A DNA stretch of 64,000 bases from JBQTIQ01 sp052387955. GTDB taxonomy: Bacteria; Actinomycetota; Acidimicrobiia; Acidimicrobiales; JACDCH01. Numbering within the stretch: the first letter of the stretch is position 1; each line of letters opens with the position of its first letter. The stretch is taken from assembly GCA_052387955.1 (NCBI GenBank), contig JBQTIQ010000037.1, positions 28,293-92,292 of the forward strand, given 5' to 3'. Below, one piece after another: positions 50,583 through 59,588 of the stretch. Under the pieces are notes generated by a model that ran no database searches, was not told the DNA's origin, and saw only the letters and a program-made list of their open reading frames with translations. The position numbers were made by a program, and so were the translations under genes.

Positions 50583-52229
50583 ATGGGTGCGGCCGGTCCG
50601 GAGGCGCCTCTCGACGAATCGTTGGCTCGGGCGCGGCAGAGCTTCCTTCGTCGAGAGTGGGGTGAGGCGTTCGCGCTGCTCGCCGGCGCGTGCGACCGCG
50701 TGGTGCTCGATGTGGTGGACCTCGAGCGCTTGGCCGTGGCCGCATACCTGACCGGCCACGACGACGCCAGCGACGACGCCTGGACGCTCGCCCACGAAGC
50801 CTGCCGGGAATCGGGTGACGAGATCGGCGCCGGTCGGAGCGCGCTGCAGCTGAGCTGGAACCTCATGTTGCGCGGCGACATGGCGCGCGCCAGCGGATGG
50901 CTGGCCCGCGCCAACGCCATCCTCGTGGGCGGCGACCACGATTGTGCCGAGCGCGGCTTTCTCCTCGTGCCCGAGGCGCTCTTCCAGCTCGAGGAGGACC
51001 CGGCGGCGGCGTTCGCTACGTTCGCCGCCGTCGGCGCCTAGGGCGACCGCTTCGGTGATCGGGACCTGTTCGCACTCAGCCGCCTCGGCTGCGGGCAGGC
51101 ACTCATCGCCCAGGGCGAGCTGACCAAGGGGACGTCATTGCTCGACGAGGCCATGGTCGCGGTCACCGCCGGCGAGGTCACTGCCCCTCTGGCCGGTGTC
51201 GTGTACTGCGCCGTCTTGCTCGAATGCCACAAGACATTCGACGCCCGCCGAGCCCGCGAGTGGACCGATGCCCTCACGCGATGGGCTGACGAGCAGCCTG
51301 ACTTGGTGCCGTACCGAGGCCAGTGCCTCGTCCACCGATCCGAGGTCATGCAGCTCGGTGGCGAGTGGGTGGGGGCACTCGAAACGGCGCGCCAGGCCTG
51401 CGAGGCTCTGGCCGGCCATCCGGCGATCGGCGATGCCTACTACCAGCAGGCCGAGATGCACCGCCTTCGGGGTGAGTTCGACGCCGCCGACACCGCCTAT
51501 CGCGGCGCCAGCCGCTTCGGGCGCGAGCCCCATCCCGGACTCGCCCTGCTACGGCTGGCCCAGGGGGATATCGCCGCCGCCGTGGCGTCCATCGGCCGGG
51601 TGGCGGACGAGGCCCGAGACCCCTCGCGACGCTCGACCCTCCTGGCGGCCTACGTCGAGATCATGCTTGCTGCCGGCGATGTCGACGCCGCCCGCGACGC
51701 GGCCGACGAGCTCGACACGGTCGCCGCTCGGCTCGCCGTGCCGCTCCTCCGGTCCATCGCCGCTCAGGCACGCGGCGCGGTGCTCCTGGCCGACGGGGAC
51801 GCCCGCGGCGCGCTCGACGCGCTCCGGGTGGCGTGGTCGACCTGGCAGGACGTCGGCGCGCCCTACGAGTCCGCACGGGTGCGGGCACTGGTCGGGGTTG
51901 CGTATCGCGTCCTTGGCGACGACGAGTCCTCCGGGATGGAGCTCGACGCGGCCCGGGCGGTCTTCGAGGCGCTGGGCGCGGCGTCCGACCTGGGCCGCCT
52001 GGCCCCGTCCGCGGCGGCGTCGGCCCCAGCCCGACCGGGTGGTCTCACCGCTCGCGAAGCCGAGGTCCTGAGGCTGGTTGCCGAGGGCAGGACGAACCAC
52101 GAGATCGCCGTGGCCCTCGTGGTCAGCGACCACACGGTGCGCCGGCATCTGCAGAACATCTTCGCCAAGATCGGGGGCAGTACGCGCGCCGCGGCGACGG
52201 CGCACGCCTTCACGCACGGGCTCGTCTGA
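50583..52229 (+). pseudogene. LuxR-family (TPR-HTH) regulator with an internal TAG stop
   Basis: One frame runs the full 549 codons, broken only by TAG at 51039-51041. The first part has MGAAGPEAPLDESLARARQS and repeated helical hairpins; after the stop the same frame continues (GDRFGDRDLFALSRLGCGQALIA) through TPR-like helices to a LuxR DNA-binding domain (LTAREAEVLRLVAEGRTNHEIAVALVVSDHTVRRHLQNIFAK). Both pieces are otherwise intact, so the break is recent, read through, or an error. The 3' part alone (from 51138) could still be a regulator. A leaderless -10 box precedes it. Confidence 0.85.
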
Positions 52230-52370
52230 CCTCCCGGCCGCGCCCGTGGTACGGACGGACCACGCCCGTCGCCCCGCCCGTTTGGTACGTGTGGGCGATG
52301 CCGCCGAGAAGACGCTTCCGTACCTTCGGAGGAGAGGCCCGACCGGGCCCCGGACAGCTGGAGGTACACC

Positions 52371-53529
52371 ATGACCATGGCCCTCGAATCCCCGCACCGT
52401 GCCAACGAGGTCCTCGACCAGGTGCGGGCGATGGCTCCGCACGTTGCCGCCCGGTCGACCGAGACCGAAGCGGCTCGCCGGGTGCCCCTCGACCTGCTCC
52501 AGACCCTGAAGGCAGCCGGCTGCTTCCAACTGCTGCTGCCGGCCAGCCACGGCGGGGCGGAGTGTCACCTCACCACCGCGTTGGAGGTCGGCGAGGTGCT
52601 GAGCCGGGCCGATGCTTCGGTCGGCTGGATCGTCGTGCTCGGGAGCGGGAACTGGATAGACCTGGCCGGGCTGCCGAGGGCGACGTTCGACTCCTGTACC
52701 CCGGGGTGGCAACACGATCGTGGCCGGCGCGTTCAACCCGACGGGCGTCGCGGTCCCGGTAGAGGGCGGTTACCTCGTGAACGGTCGGTGGTCGTACGCC
52801 AGCGGCTGCGAGCACGCCGACTGGCTCTACGGCAACTGCATCGACACCTCGAGCGGCCAACCGCAGTTGCGCATGGCCGTATTCGACCCCGATGACGTCG
52901 ACATCGAGGACACGTGGACGGTCTCGGGCCTGTGCGGGACCGGAAGCCACCACTTCTCGGCCCGCGATGTCCTCGTGCCTGGCGAGCGCACGTTCAACGT
53001 GTTCGCCCACGAGCCGTGCATCGACGCGGCGATGGTCCGGATTCCGGTCCCCGCCGCTTTCGCCCTCCTGCCGGCCAGTGTGCCGCTCGGCGTCGCCCAA
53101 GGCGCGCTCGACGACATCGTGGCGCTGGCCACCGACAAGGTGCCGTTGCTGTCGCCGGGAACGCTGGCGACCAACCCCTTGTTCCAGTACCAGCTGGCCG
53201 AAGCCGACGTGAGGCTGCGGGCGGCGCGTTCGCTGCTCTACGCCCAAGCCGCCGAAGCGTGGGCGGTCGCGTTCGCAGGTGACGAGTTCTCCGGGGCCTT
53301 CCGGGCCCGGCTCCACGCCGCCGCCTTGTTGGCGGCGACCACGGCGGCGGCGGTGGTGGAGGCCGCCTACCGCGCCGGCGGCGGCAGCTCGCTCTACGCC
53401 ACCAGCCCGCTCCAGCGCCGGCTACGCGACGTGAACGCCCTCAGCCAGCACTTCCTGCTCAAACCGGACACCCTCACCACGTGTGGCGCTGTGATGGCCG
53501 GCCAGCACCCCGACCTCACGGTCTTCTGA
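52371..53529 (+). pseudogene. acyl-CoA dehydrogenase-like flavoprotein, frameshifted
   Basis: The first frame (52371 to about 52700) encodes the N-terminal domain of an acyl-CoA dehydrogenase/HsaA-like flavin enzyme (DLLQTLKAAGCFQLLLPASH; VLSRADASVGWIV). Near 52692-52707 the reading moves by one frame; the second frame gives GGNTIVAGAFNPTGVAVPVEGG and goes on to a normal C-terminus (ATSPLQRRLRDVNALSQHF). One or two bases are wrong here by mutation or sequencing error. It would oxidise or hydroxylate a substrate with FMN/FAD. The upstream LuxR gene is disrupted too, so the two may have decayed together. Confidence 0.82.
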
Positions 53530-53580
53530 AGGGGCGCCCGCGCGGCCGAGGCGCCCCCCATGCTGCGATAGGGCCCTCGC

Positions 53581-53607
53581 AGTCACGATCGGACGGCCTG
53601 TGTCGTC
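53581..53607 (+). promoter_or_regulatory. ECF41-like promoter of the FAD oxidoreductase
   Basis: AGTCACG (53581-53587), a 16-base spacer and CGTC (53604-53607). The ECF41 consensus is TGTCACA, 16 bases, CGTC; five of seven upstream positions and all four downstream positions match, with the exact spacing. It lies 38 bases before the GTG start of the oxidoreductase that precedes an ECF41-type sigma factor. Confidence 0.65.
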
Positions 53608-53644
53608 GACTCCTCAGGAACGAACCCGACGACGGAGGTGTGTC

Positions 53645-54913
53645 GTGCACGAGGACAGGACGGACGTTGTGGTGATCGGGGCCGGCCTGGCTGGCTTGGC
53701 CGCGGCGGCCACGGCAGCGCGGGCCGGGTGCTCGGTGGCAGTGGTGGACGGCCGCCCTCCGGGGGGACGGGCCTCGACCGACGAGCGCCACGGCTTCAGC
53801 TTCAACCAGGGCCCGAGGGCGCTGTACCGCGCCGGCGAGGGCACGGCCGTGCTCGGTCGTCTCGGCATCACCCCTCGGGGGGGAGCGCCTCGGCCGGGAG
53901 GGGCACACGGGCTGACCGAGGACGGCCGCCTGTTGCCCCTTCCCGGCAACCCTGTCCGGCTGCTCACCACCCCCCTCCTGGCGGGCCGGTCCAAAGCTCA
54001 GCTGGGAAAGCTGCTCGGCCTACTGCGGTGGATGCGGCCGGAGCGGGCGGCGTCGCTCAGCGTGAACGAATGGCTGGCCGGCAACGGCCTCCGGCCCGAC
54101 GCCGCCCGCCTGGTGTCCACCATCGTCCGGCTCACCTCCTATGCCGACGACCTCGACGCCATGAGCGCCGACGCCGCCATCACCCAGATGCAACTGGGCC
54201 TGGGCCAGGGCGTCGACTACCTCGACGGCGGGTGGGCGCAGCTGGTCGACGCCCTGGTGGGCAGGGCCATCGAGGCGGGGGCGACACTCGCCTCCGGCGC
54301 ACCGGCCGGCCCGCTCGACCGCGACGGGAGCCGTTGGGCCGTTGACGCCGGCGAGCGTTCGTGGTCGGCCGGCGCGGTGGTGATCGCCGCCGGTGGACCT
54401 GAGCGTGCCGCGTCCCTGCTCCCCACCGATGTCGTCTGGGACGGCCTCGGGCCGCCGGCCACGGCCGCCTGCCTCGATCTCGGCCTGCGCCGGTCTCCGT
54501 CACCGGAGATCGTGCTCGGGGTCGGCCGTCCCCTCTACCTGTCGACCCACTCGCCGCCGGCCCAGCTCGGCCCCGACGGACACGCCGTGGTCCACGTCAT
54601 GCGCTACGGGGCACGGACGACGGCCGAGGACCAGGCCGAGCTGTGGGACCTGGCCGCGACGGCCGGCATCGAGCAGGCTGACGTGGTGACCGACCGGTTC
54701 CTGCACCGCATGGTGGTGACCTACGGCGTCCCCCGGCCGGGCCGTGGCCTCGCCGGCCGCCCGCCGACGACGGTCCCCGGGCAGGCCGGCGTGTACGTGG
54801 CCGGCGATTGGGTCGGCCCCACCGGCATGCTGGCCGATGCCGCCCTCGCCAGTGGCGAAGCCGCCGGTCGGGCCGCGGTGGCCCACACCGTCGGCCGGCC
54901 CGTCGCCGTATGA
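53645..54913 (+). CDS. FAD-dependent oxidoreductase (amine oxidase/phytoene dehydrogenase type)
   Basis: The 422-residue protein begins with a Rossmann FAD motif (VVVIGAGLAGLAAAATAARAG) and a GG-doublet region (PPGGRASTDERHGFSFNQGP), and ends with VPGQAGVYVAGDWVGPTGMLADAALASGEAA, the second FAD-binding block. The GTG start is placed by GGAGGTG five bases upstream. An ECF41-type promoter precedes it and the sigma gene follows, matching the known habit of ECF41 factors to control a neighbouring oxidoreductase, epimerase or decarboxylase. Substrate unknown. Confidence 0.9.
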   Translation: MHEDRTDVVVIGAGLAGLAAAATAARAGCSVAVVDGRPPGGRASTDERHGFSFNQGPRALYRAGEGTAVLGRLGITPRGGAPRPGGAHGLTEDGRLLPLPGNPVRLLTTPLLAGRSKAQLGKLLGLLRWMRPERAASLSVNEWLAGNGLRPDAARLVSTIVRLTSYADDLDAMSADAAITQMQLGLGQGVDYLDGGWAQLVDALVGRAIEAGATLASGAPAGPLDRDGSRWAVDAGERSWSAGAVVIAAGGPERAASLLPTDVVWDGLGPPATAACLDLGLRRSPSPEIVLGVGRPLYLSTHSPPAQLGPDGHAVVHVMRYGARTTAEDQAELWDLAATAGIEQADVVTDRFLHRMVVTYGVPRPGRGLAGRPPTTVPGQAGVYVAGDWVGPTGMLADAALASGEAAGRAAVAHTVGRPVAV

Positions 54914-54953
54914 CGGCGTCGAGCACGCTGTCCGGGCGCGGCGGTGGACTGTG

Positions 54954-55826
54954 GTGAGCCCATCGGCTGCGGCCGAGCCCTTCGAGCGGGAGCGGCCGCG
55001 CCTGTTGGGCCTGGCCTACCGGATGACGGGGTCGGTGGGCGACGCCGAGGACGTCGTCCAGGAGGCCTGGCTGCGGTGGTCGGGCACCGACCAGGCTGCC
55101 GTCGAACGGCCGGCGGCGTGGCTCACCACCGTCACCACCCGCCTTGCCCTCGACCGGATCAAGGCCATCGAGCGACGCCGGGAGGACTACGTGGGCCCCT
55201 GGTTGCCCGAGCCGGTGATGATCGCCGGCAGCCCGGAGGCCGACGTCGAACTGGCCGAGTCGTTGACCCTCGGCTTCCTGGTGCTGCTCGACCGGCTGGG
55301 CCCGACCGAGCGGGCCGTGTTCCTGCTGGCCGACGTGTTCGGCGAACCGTTCGCGGCGGTCGCCGCGGCGGTGGGCAAGACACCGCAAGCCTGTCGCCAG
55401 ATCGCCAGCCGGGCCCGGCGACGGCTGCGCGACGGTGCCGAGCCGGCCCGTCCGCTCAAGCTGGGAGACCCCCTGCTCACCGCGCTCATCACGGCATTGG
55501 GCCAAGGCGACATCGACGCCGTCCTGTCGCTGCTCGACGCCGACGTGGTGCACGTGAGCGACGGTGGGCCGGGCCGCCACGCCGCCCGGCGCCCTGTCGT
55601 CGGCGCCGAGAAGGTGGCCCGCCTGCTGGTCAACCTGGCCCAGCGGATGGGCGAGGCCGACATGCGCTTCGTCGAGCTCAACGGCGCCGCCGCCCTCGTC
55701 ACCGCCGACGCCCACGGCCCGGTCGTGGTCCAGGCGGAGGCTCGCGGCAACCGCATCTCGGCCATCTGGGCCATGGCCAACCCCGACAAGCTCGGCCACA
55801 TCGGCGCCAGGACCCACCTGCGCTAG
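54954..55826 (+). CDS. sigJ: SigJ/ECF41-type sigma factor with C-terminal SnoaL-like domain
   Basis: The 290-residue protein has sigma region 2 (ERPRLLGLAYRMTGSVGDAEDVVQEAWLRW), region 4 (LGPTERAVFLLADVFGEPFAAVAAAVGKT) and a C-terminal NTF2/SnoaL-like domain starting near 175 that carries SDGGPGR, the counterpart of the DGGGK motif through which ECF41 factors control themselves. No separate anti-sigma is needed. GTG at 54954 is chosen; a GTG three bases earlier is equally possible. It lies 40 bases after the oxidoreductase. Confidence 0.9.
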   Translation: MSPSAAAEPFERERPRLLGLAYRMTGSVGDAEDVVQEAWLRWSGTDQAAVERPAAWLTTVTTRLALDRIKAIERRREDYVGPWLPEPVMIAGSPEADVELAESLTLGFLVLLDRLGPTERAVFLLADVFGEPFAAVAAAVGKTPQACRQIASRARRRLRDGAEPARPLKLGDPLLTALITALGQGDIDAVLSLLDADVVHVSDGGPGRHAARRPVVGAEKVARLLVNLAQRMGEADMRFVELNGAAALVTADAHGPVVVQAEARGNRISAIWAMANPDKLGHIGARTHLR

Positions 55827-55871
55827 CCAACCCGTCGCCGGACGGGCGTGAGGTACTCGGGCTCGGTGTCC

Positions 55872-56051
55872 CCGTGGGGCTGCGCCCCACACCCATCGCC
55901 CCCGGGCGAGCCGGCGCTCGCCCCGTCGGCCTTAAGCGCTCGCTGCGCTCGCACTTCGTTCATTCCGTGGGGCTGCGCCCCACACCCATCGCCCCCGGGC
56001 GAGCTGGCGCTCGCGCCGTCGGCCTGAAGCGCTCGCTGCGCTCGCACTTCA
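55872..56051. repeat. two tandem family A hairpin repeats
   Basis: Two near-identical 87-base units (55872-55958 and 55965-56051), each with a GTGGGG-CTGCG-CCCCAC hairpin and a GCGAGC-to-GCTCGC arm (perfect 6-bp stem with TGGC loop in the second copy). They differ by a handful of bases. The second reaches the acylphosphatase stop codon. The 55827-56048 gap holds nothing else. Confidence 0.9.
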
Positions 56052-56342
56052 GCGCACCCGGAACCCTCGCTCGCCCGCCGGCTCCTCGTCGACGATCCGC
56101 ACTGCGTCCACCCGGGCGCCGGGCGGGCCGTGCTGCGCCCAGGCCAGGACCGCCTCGACCCCTTCCCGACGCGCTTCCAACACCAGCTCGACCCGGCCGT
56201 CGGCCAGGTTACGGGCATGGCCGGCGACACCCCACAGCACGGCCTGGTCCTCGGCACTGGCCCGGAACCAGACCCCCTGCACGTGGCCTTCGACGCTAGC
56301 CCGGCACCGCACCACGTCGCCGTGCCCGCCCCGCAAGTCGCT
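56049..56342 (-). CDS. acyP: acylphosphatase
   Basis: The 97-residue protein hydrolyses acyl phosphates. The catalytic Arg is in GHVQGVWFRASAEDQA and the catalytic Asn in ARNLADGRVELV, and the EGHVQGVWFR signature is intact. GAGGTGG lies eight bases before the ATG. The stop codon coincides with the end of a family A repeat. No operon partner; the kinase gene upstream is on the same strand but 143 bases away. Confidence 0.95.
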   Translation of the reverse strand, partial: SDLRGGHGDVVRCRASVEGHVQGVWFRASAEDQAVLWGVAGHARNLADGRVELVLEARREGVEAVLAWAQHGPPGARVDAVRIVDEEPAGERGFRVR

Positions 56343-56485
56343 CATCCTGTAGGCCACCTCATGCCCTCACCGCCCGGCCAGCCGGCGCTCACTCGGTGGT
56401 CGGCCATGCTCGCGCCGCTCGCAGGTCCTTCGTCCGGCAGGGATGCGCCCCGCCCTTTCGTGCATCGGCTACGCCCCACCCGTCG

Positions 56486-57730
56486 TCAGTCGTCGTCGCC
56501 CTCGTCACCGCGTTGGCGGTCCCTCTCCCGGCCCCGGCCCCGGTCGTCTTCGGCGACCGGCACCGTCGTGGTGGTCGTGCTCGTCGAAGCGGTCGTCGAC
56601 GTGGTCGGCGCCGGCACCGAGGTGGAGGTACCCGGCGTGCCTGCCTCGGCCGGCTGAAGCCCGGCCCGGCCGTCGAGGCTGCCGAGGAACAGCCCGGCGG
56701 CCACGACCGCGGCCACCGCTCCGGCCACGACGGCCAGGCCTCGGGGCCGCATGGCATGGGCGGCGGCGTGGGCGCCCGCGGCCCGGCGGCGACCGACGCC
56801 CGCGAGCCCGGCCCACGCCGCCAGAGCGACGCGGCGCCGGCCGGCAGAGACCGGGAGCACGCCCGTCGAACCGGAGGCCATCACGGTGGTGGCCGGCCCG
56901 GCCCCGGGGGGGACCACGGGGACCGGCGCCCACAGGGGCTCGGCTCGCCGGCCCGTCAGCCGTTCGACGACGTCCAGCGCCGCCGGTCGCTCCTCGGGCT
57001 GGCGGGCGGTCATGGCGGCCAGGGTCGAAGCCAGGGCCGGCGGCAGGCCCGGTGGTACCGGCGGGTCGGCGTGGAGCCGGGCCATGGACGATTCCAGCGG
57101 TGTACCCGGGAACGTCCGCTCACCGGTGAGCGACTCGACCAGCACCAGGGCCAGCGCGTAGATGTCGGCCGGCGGGCCGGCGGGCGTGCCCGTGACCTGC
57201 TCGGGGGCGAGGTAGCAGGCGGTCCCCACCATGGCACCGGTGGCCGTGACCGACGTGGCGTCCTGGAAGCGGGCGATGCCGAAGTCGGCGAGCAGGGGGT
57301 GGCCGGCCTGGTCGATGAGGACGTTGCCGGGCTTCACGTCGCGGTGCACGATCCCGAAGCTGTGAGCGTGAGCCAGCCCGGCGGCCAGCACCGCAGCCAG
57401 CTCTACGACCCGCTCAACGGGCAGCGGCCCCCGGGCCAGCACATGGGACAGGGGCTCTCCGTCGACCAGTTCGAGCACCAGGTAGGGCACGCCCTCGTGC
57501 TCGCCCCGGTCGAGCAGCCGGACCAGGGAGGGGTGCTCGAGGCGGCTCAGCGTGTCGGCTTCGGAGGCGAAGCGGCGCAGATGGTCGGCGTGAAGGGCTC
57601 GTAGGAACTTGACCGCCACGGGGCGCCCGGTGACGACGTCGTCGGCCCGGTGCACGTCGGCCATCCCACCCCGGCCGATGAGCGGCCCGAGGCGGTACCG
57701 CGAGCCCAACAACGCTCCCGTGCCGAACAC
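56486..57730 (-). CDS. membrane-anchored Ser/Thr protein kinase (PknB-like)
   Basis: The 414-residue protein has a Hanks-type kinase domain: glycine loop LIGRGGMADVHRA, VAVKFLRA (catalytic Lys), IVHRDVKPGNVLID (catalytic loop) and LADFGIARF (DFG). After about residue 330 a single transmembrane segment (GLAVVAGAVAAVVAAGLFL) leads to an outer threonine-rich tail (STTTTTVPVAEDD) without PASTA repeats. It should phosphorylate cytoplasmic proteins in response to an outside or envelope signal. The GTG start is preceded six bases upstream by TACAAC, a possible leaderless box. Confidence 0.94.
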   Translation of the reverse strand: MFGTGALLGSRYRLGPLIGRGGMADVHRADDVVTGRPVAVKFLRALHADHLRRFASEADTLSRLEHPSLVRLLDRGEHEGVPYLVLELVDGEPLSHVLARGPLPVERVVELAAVLAAGLAHAHSFGIVHRDVKPGNVLIDQAGHPLLADFGIARFQDATSVTATGAMVGTACYLAPEQVTGTPAGPPADIYALALVLVESLTGERTFPGTPLESSMARLHADPPVPPGLPPALASTLAAMTARQPEERPAALDVVERLTGRRAEPLWAPVPVVPPGAGPATTVMASGSTGVLPVSAGRRRVALAAWAGLAGVGRRRAAGAHAAAHAMRPRGLAVVAGAVAAVVAAGLFLGSLDGRAGLQPAEAGTPGTSTSVPAPTTSTTASTSTTTTTVPVAEDDRGRGRERDRQRGDEGDDD

Positions 57731-57865
57731 GGCTCAGTTGTACCCGCCGCCGCTACCCCTGAACCGGTCGCGCCCGGTGGCACAGATCGGCGGTCGGATC
57801 ATCCCGGTACGTTCCCGTCGGTCACCGGACGTGCGCAGCGCAGGGCAGCCCACCGGCCAGCTCCT

Positions 57866-58261
57866 TCAGAACCGCACCGATTGGGCGGTCCCCCTGAGCT
57901 TGACCACCTCGTACTTCTGTAGCTGGCCGACGACCGGCTCGGGACCGTCCGAGCCGGTGTGGTGGGTGCGGATCCCGATGCTGCGGACCGGTTCGGCAGC
58001 CCGTTCGCCGAGGTGCACGTCGGGCAGCACGACGGCGAAGGTGACCGTCGCCCCGTCGACGGCGGTCGACAGCGTGACGCTCACCATGGTCCCGAGGTCA
58101 CCTCGGCGCCGGGTGATCTCGTCGCCGGCGAAGTGGACCTGGAGGACGGCATCGGTATAGCTGAGCCGGGCGCGACCGTCGGTGCTGGTGCTCGAGTACG
58201 TGACGCCGACCCCGCCGCCGCTCAGCTCGAACAGGTTGGGCCGTCGGGGTCTGGCCGCCAT
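57866..58261 (-). CDS. hypothetical beta-rich protein
   Basis: The 131-residue protein is not recognised. It is predicted to be mostly beta: GGGVGVTYSSTSTDGRARLSY, MVSVTLSTAVDGATVTFAVVLPDV and QLQKYEVVKLRG. No signal peptide or membrane segment. The ATG at 58261 is preceded by an in-frame GTG at 58264. It lies alone between the kinase gene and a repeat-bearing gap. The 57731-57865 gap between it and the kinase start shows nothing else. Confidence 0.65.
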   Translation of the reverse strand: MAARPRRPNLFELSGGGVGVTYSSTSTDGRARLSYTDAVLQVHFAGDEITRRRGDLGTMVSVTLSTAVDGATVTFAVVLPDVHLGERAAEPVRSIGIRTHHTGSDGPEPVVGQLQKYEVVKLRGTAQSVRF

Positions 58262-58285
58262 CACGCGTTACCGGCTGCGTTGCCA

Positions 58286-58352
58286 GCTGCGTTCCCCGGC
58301 CCCGCCGGCCGCGCCCGGCCGCGCCGTCGCTGGCGCTGCGGCGCTCGCATCT
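58286..58352. repeat. family B repeat, reversed
   Basis: TGCGTTCCCCGGCC, CCGGCCGCGCC and GCTGGCGCTGCGGCGCTCGC in reverse order to the copies at 20370 and 39580. It fills part of the 297-base gap 58262-58558, which holds no gene. Confidence 0.7.
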
Positions 58353-58558
58353 GTGCTGCAGCATCGAAGGGCGCCATCGGGCCGGAACTCCCAGAGATGG
58401 ATCGGTGGCGAGGGTCTGCGCTCACCGGCGGTACCGGGCTGACTGTAGGGCCAGTCGGCCGGAGCGGGCGAGGAAACGGGCGAGCCTTCGGGCCCAGCAC
58501 GCCGGGGACCAACGCCGTACGCTGGCGGCCACGACATCGGTCGGGGAAAGGAGGCGCC

Positions 58559-58999
58559 ATGCGCCGGATCCTCGTCGTGGCCCACAAGACCCTCGGAGGT
58601 CCCGCCCTGGCGGACGACGTCCGCCGCCGGATCGACGGCGGTGAGGTCGACGGCTTCCACCTGCTGGTGCCGATGAGGCACCCGCACGACCGCCGGAACT
58701 GGACCGACGCCCGCATGGCGCAGGCGGCCGGCACGGTGTTGGAGGAGGGCCTGGCGCAGTTGCGCCAGCTCGATCTCACCGGCCGGGTCGCCTTCACCGG
58801 CGAGGTCGGCGACGCCAACCCCGTGTACGCGGTGGGCGTGATCGTCAACCGCGGCGAGCGGTTCGACGAGATCGTGGTGTCGACGCTGCCCGTCGGCGTC
58901 TCCCGATGGCTGCGGGCAGGGGTGCCGACACGCCTGGCCCGGGAGTTCTCGGTACCGGTGACCCACGTGGTCGCCGAACGGGTGCCCATCTTCGGCTGA
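58559..58999 (+). CDS. hypothetical protein with a nucleotide-binding-like alpha/beta fold
   Basis: The 146-residue protein starts with a short strand-loop-helix (MRRILVVAHKTLGGPALADDV) and has alternating strands and helices (VDGFHLLVPMRHP; DEIVVSTLPVGVSRWLRAG). It recalls universal stress or HUP-domain proteins, but the motifs are incomplete, so I do not name it. AAAGGAGG lies six bases before the ATG, a strong start. It probably shares a transcript with the PIN-like gene 48 bases downstream. Confidence 0.75.
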   Translation: MRRILVVAHKTLGGPALADDVRRRIDGGEVDGFHLLVPMRHPHDRRNWTDARMAQAAGTVLEEGLAQLRQLDLTGRVAFTGEVGDANPVYAVGVIVNRGERFDEIVVSTLPVGVSRWLRAGVPTRLAREFSVPVTHVVAERVPIFG

Positions 59000-59047
59000 A
59001 GCCCCGGATCCCCGGTCGGGACGCCGGCCCACCTACGGTTACCGGCG

Positions 59048-59512
59048 ATGTCCCCCCGGCTCGTTCTCGTCGACGCCGACATGCTCGCCGGCTGGCGGCG
59101 CTCGTCGTCGTCGTTGGCTCAGCTCCACCAGGCGGTGCTACACCTCGAGCGCCAGCACCCCGACGTCCTCGTGACCGTCCTCGCCGACCCCGCGCTCAAG
59201 TGGTCGTTGGACTCGCTCGAGCAGCCAGCCTTCGAGGCCGACATCATCGCCGGCGTGGTGGTGTGCGCGCCCGCCGGCACCGTCGAGGGCGCCTCGGGTT
59301 TCCTCACCCGAGTCGCCGAGCAGGCCGCCGCCGGCGGTCGCGACGTGGTCGCCGTGACCGACCGGGCCCTGACCGGCGTGCCCCTGGCCAAGGTGGCGTG
59401 CGAGGCCGGCCGGTGGTCCTTCGACCTGGACGGGGCCACCCCGACCCTGAGCGAACGTCGTCCAGCGCCCGGCGACGGGGTTCGCCCCCGCCGGGCCCGC
59501 CGGCCGGCGTAG
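59048..59512 (+). CDS. NYN/PIN-like domain protein
   Basis: The 154-residue protein opens LVLVDADMLAGWRR, an acidic Asp after a strand, as in NYN/PIN-like nucleases, and has further acidic sites in TVLADPALKW and VVAVTDRALTGVPLAKV. That pattern fits an RNase-type fold, with ERRPAPGDG as a basic tail. The PIN call rests on these motifs only. No Shine-Dalgarno; a TACGGT box lies 14 bases before the ATG. The gene may be cotranscribed with 58559. Confidence 0.6.
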   Translation: MSPRLVLVDADMLAGWRRSSSSLAQLHQAVLHLERQHPDVLVTVLADPALKWSLDSLEQPAFEADIIAGVVVCAPAGTVEGASGFLTRVAEQAAAGGRDVVAVTDRALTGVPLAKVACEAGRWSFDLDGATPTLSERRPAPGDGVRPRRARRPA

Positions 59513-59588
59513 CAGCCGTCGAGTAGCACAATCCCGCCGGAGGCGGGCGCCGCGGGCTCGGTGGCGAACCTTGGTCCGGCGCCGAAGC

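Noticed and set aside
56360..56440. Further family A copy upstream of acylphosphatase
   Set aside because: Only scattered words match (GGCGCTCACTCGG, GCTCGCGCCGCTCGC); hairpins are not preserved.
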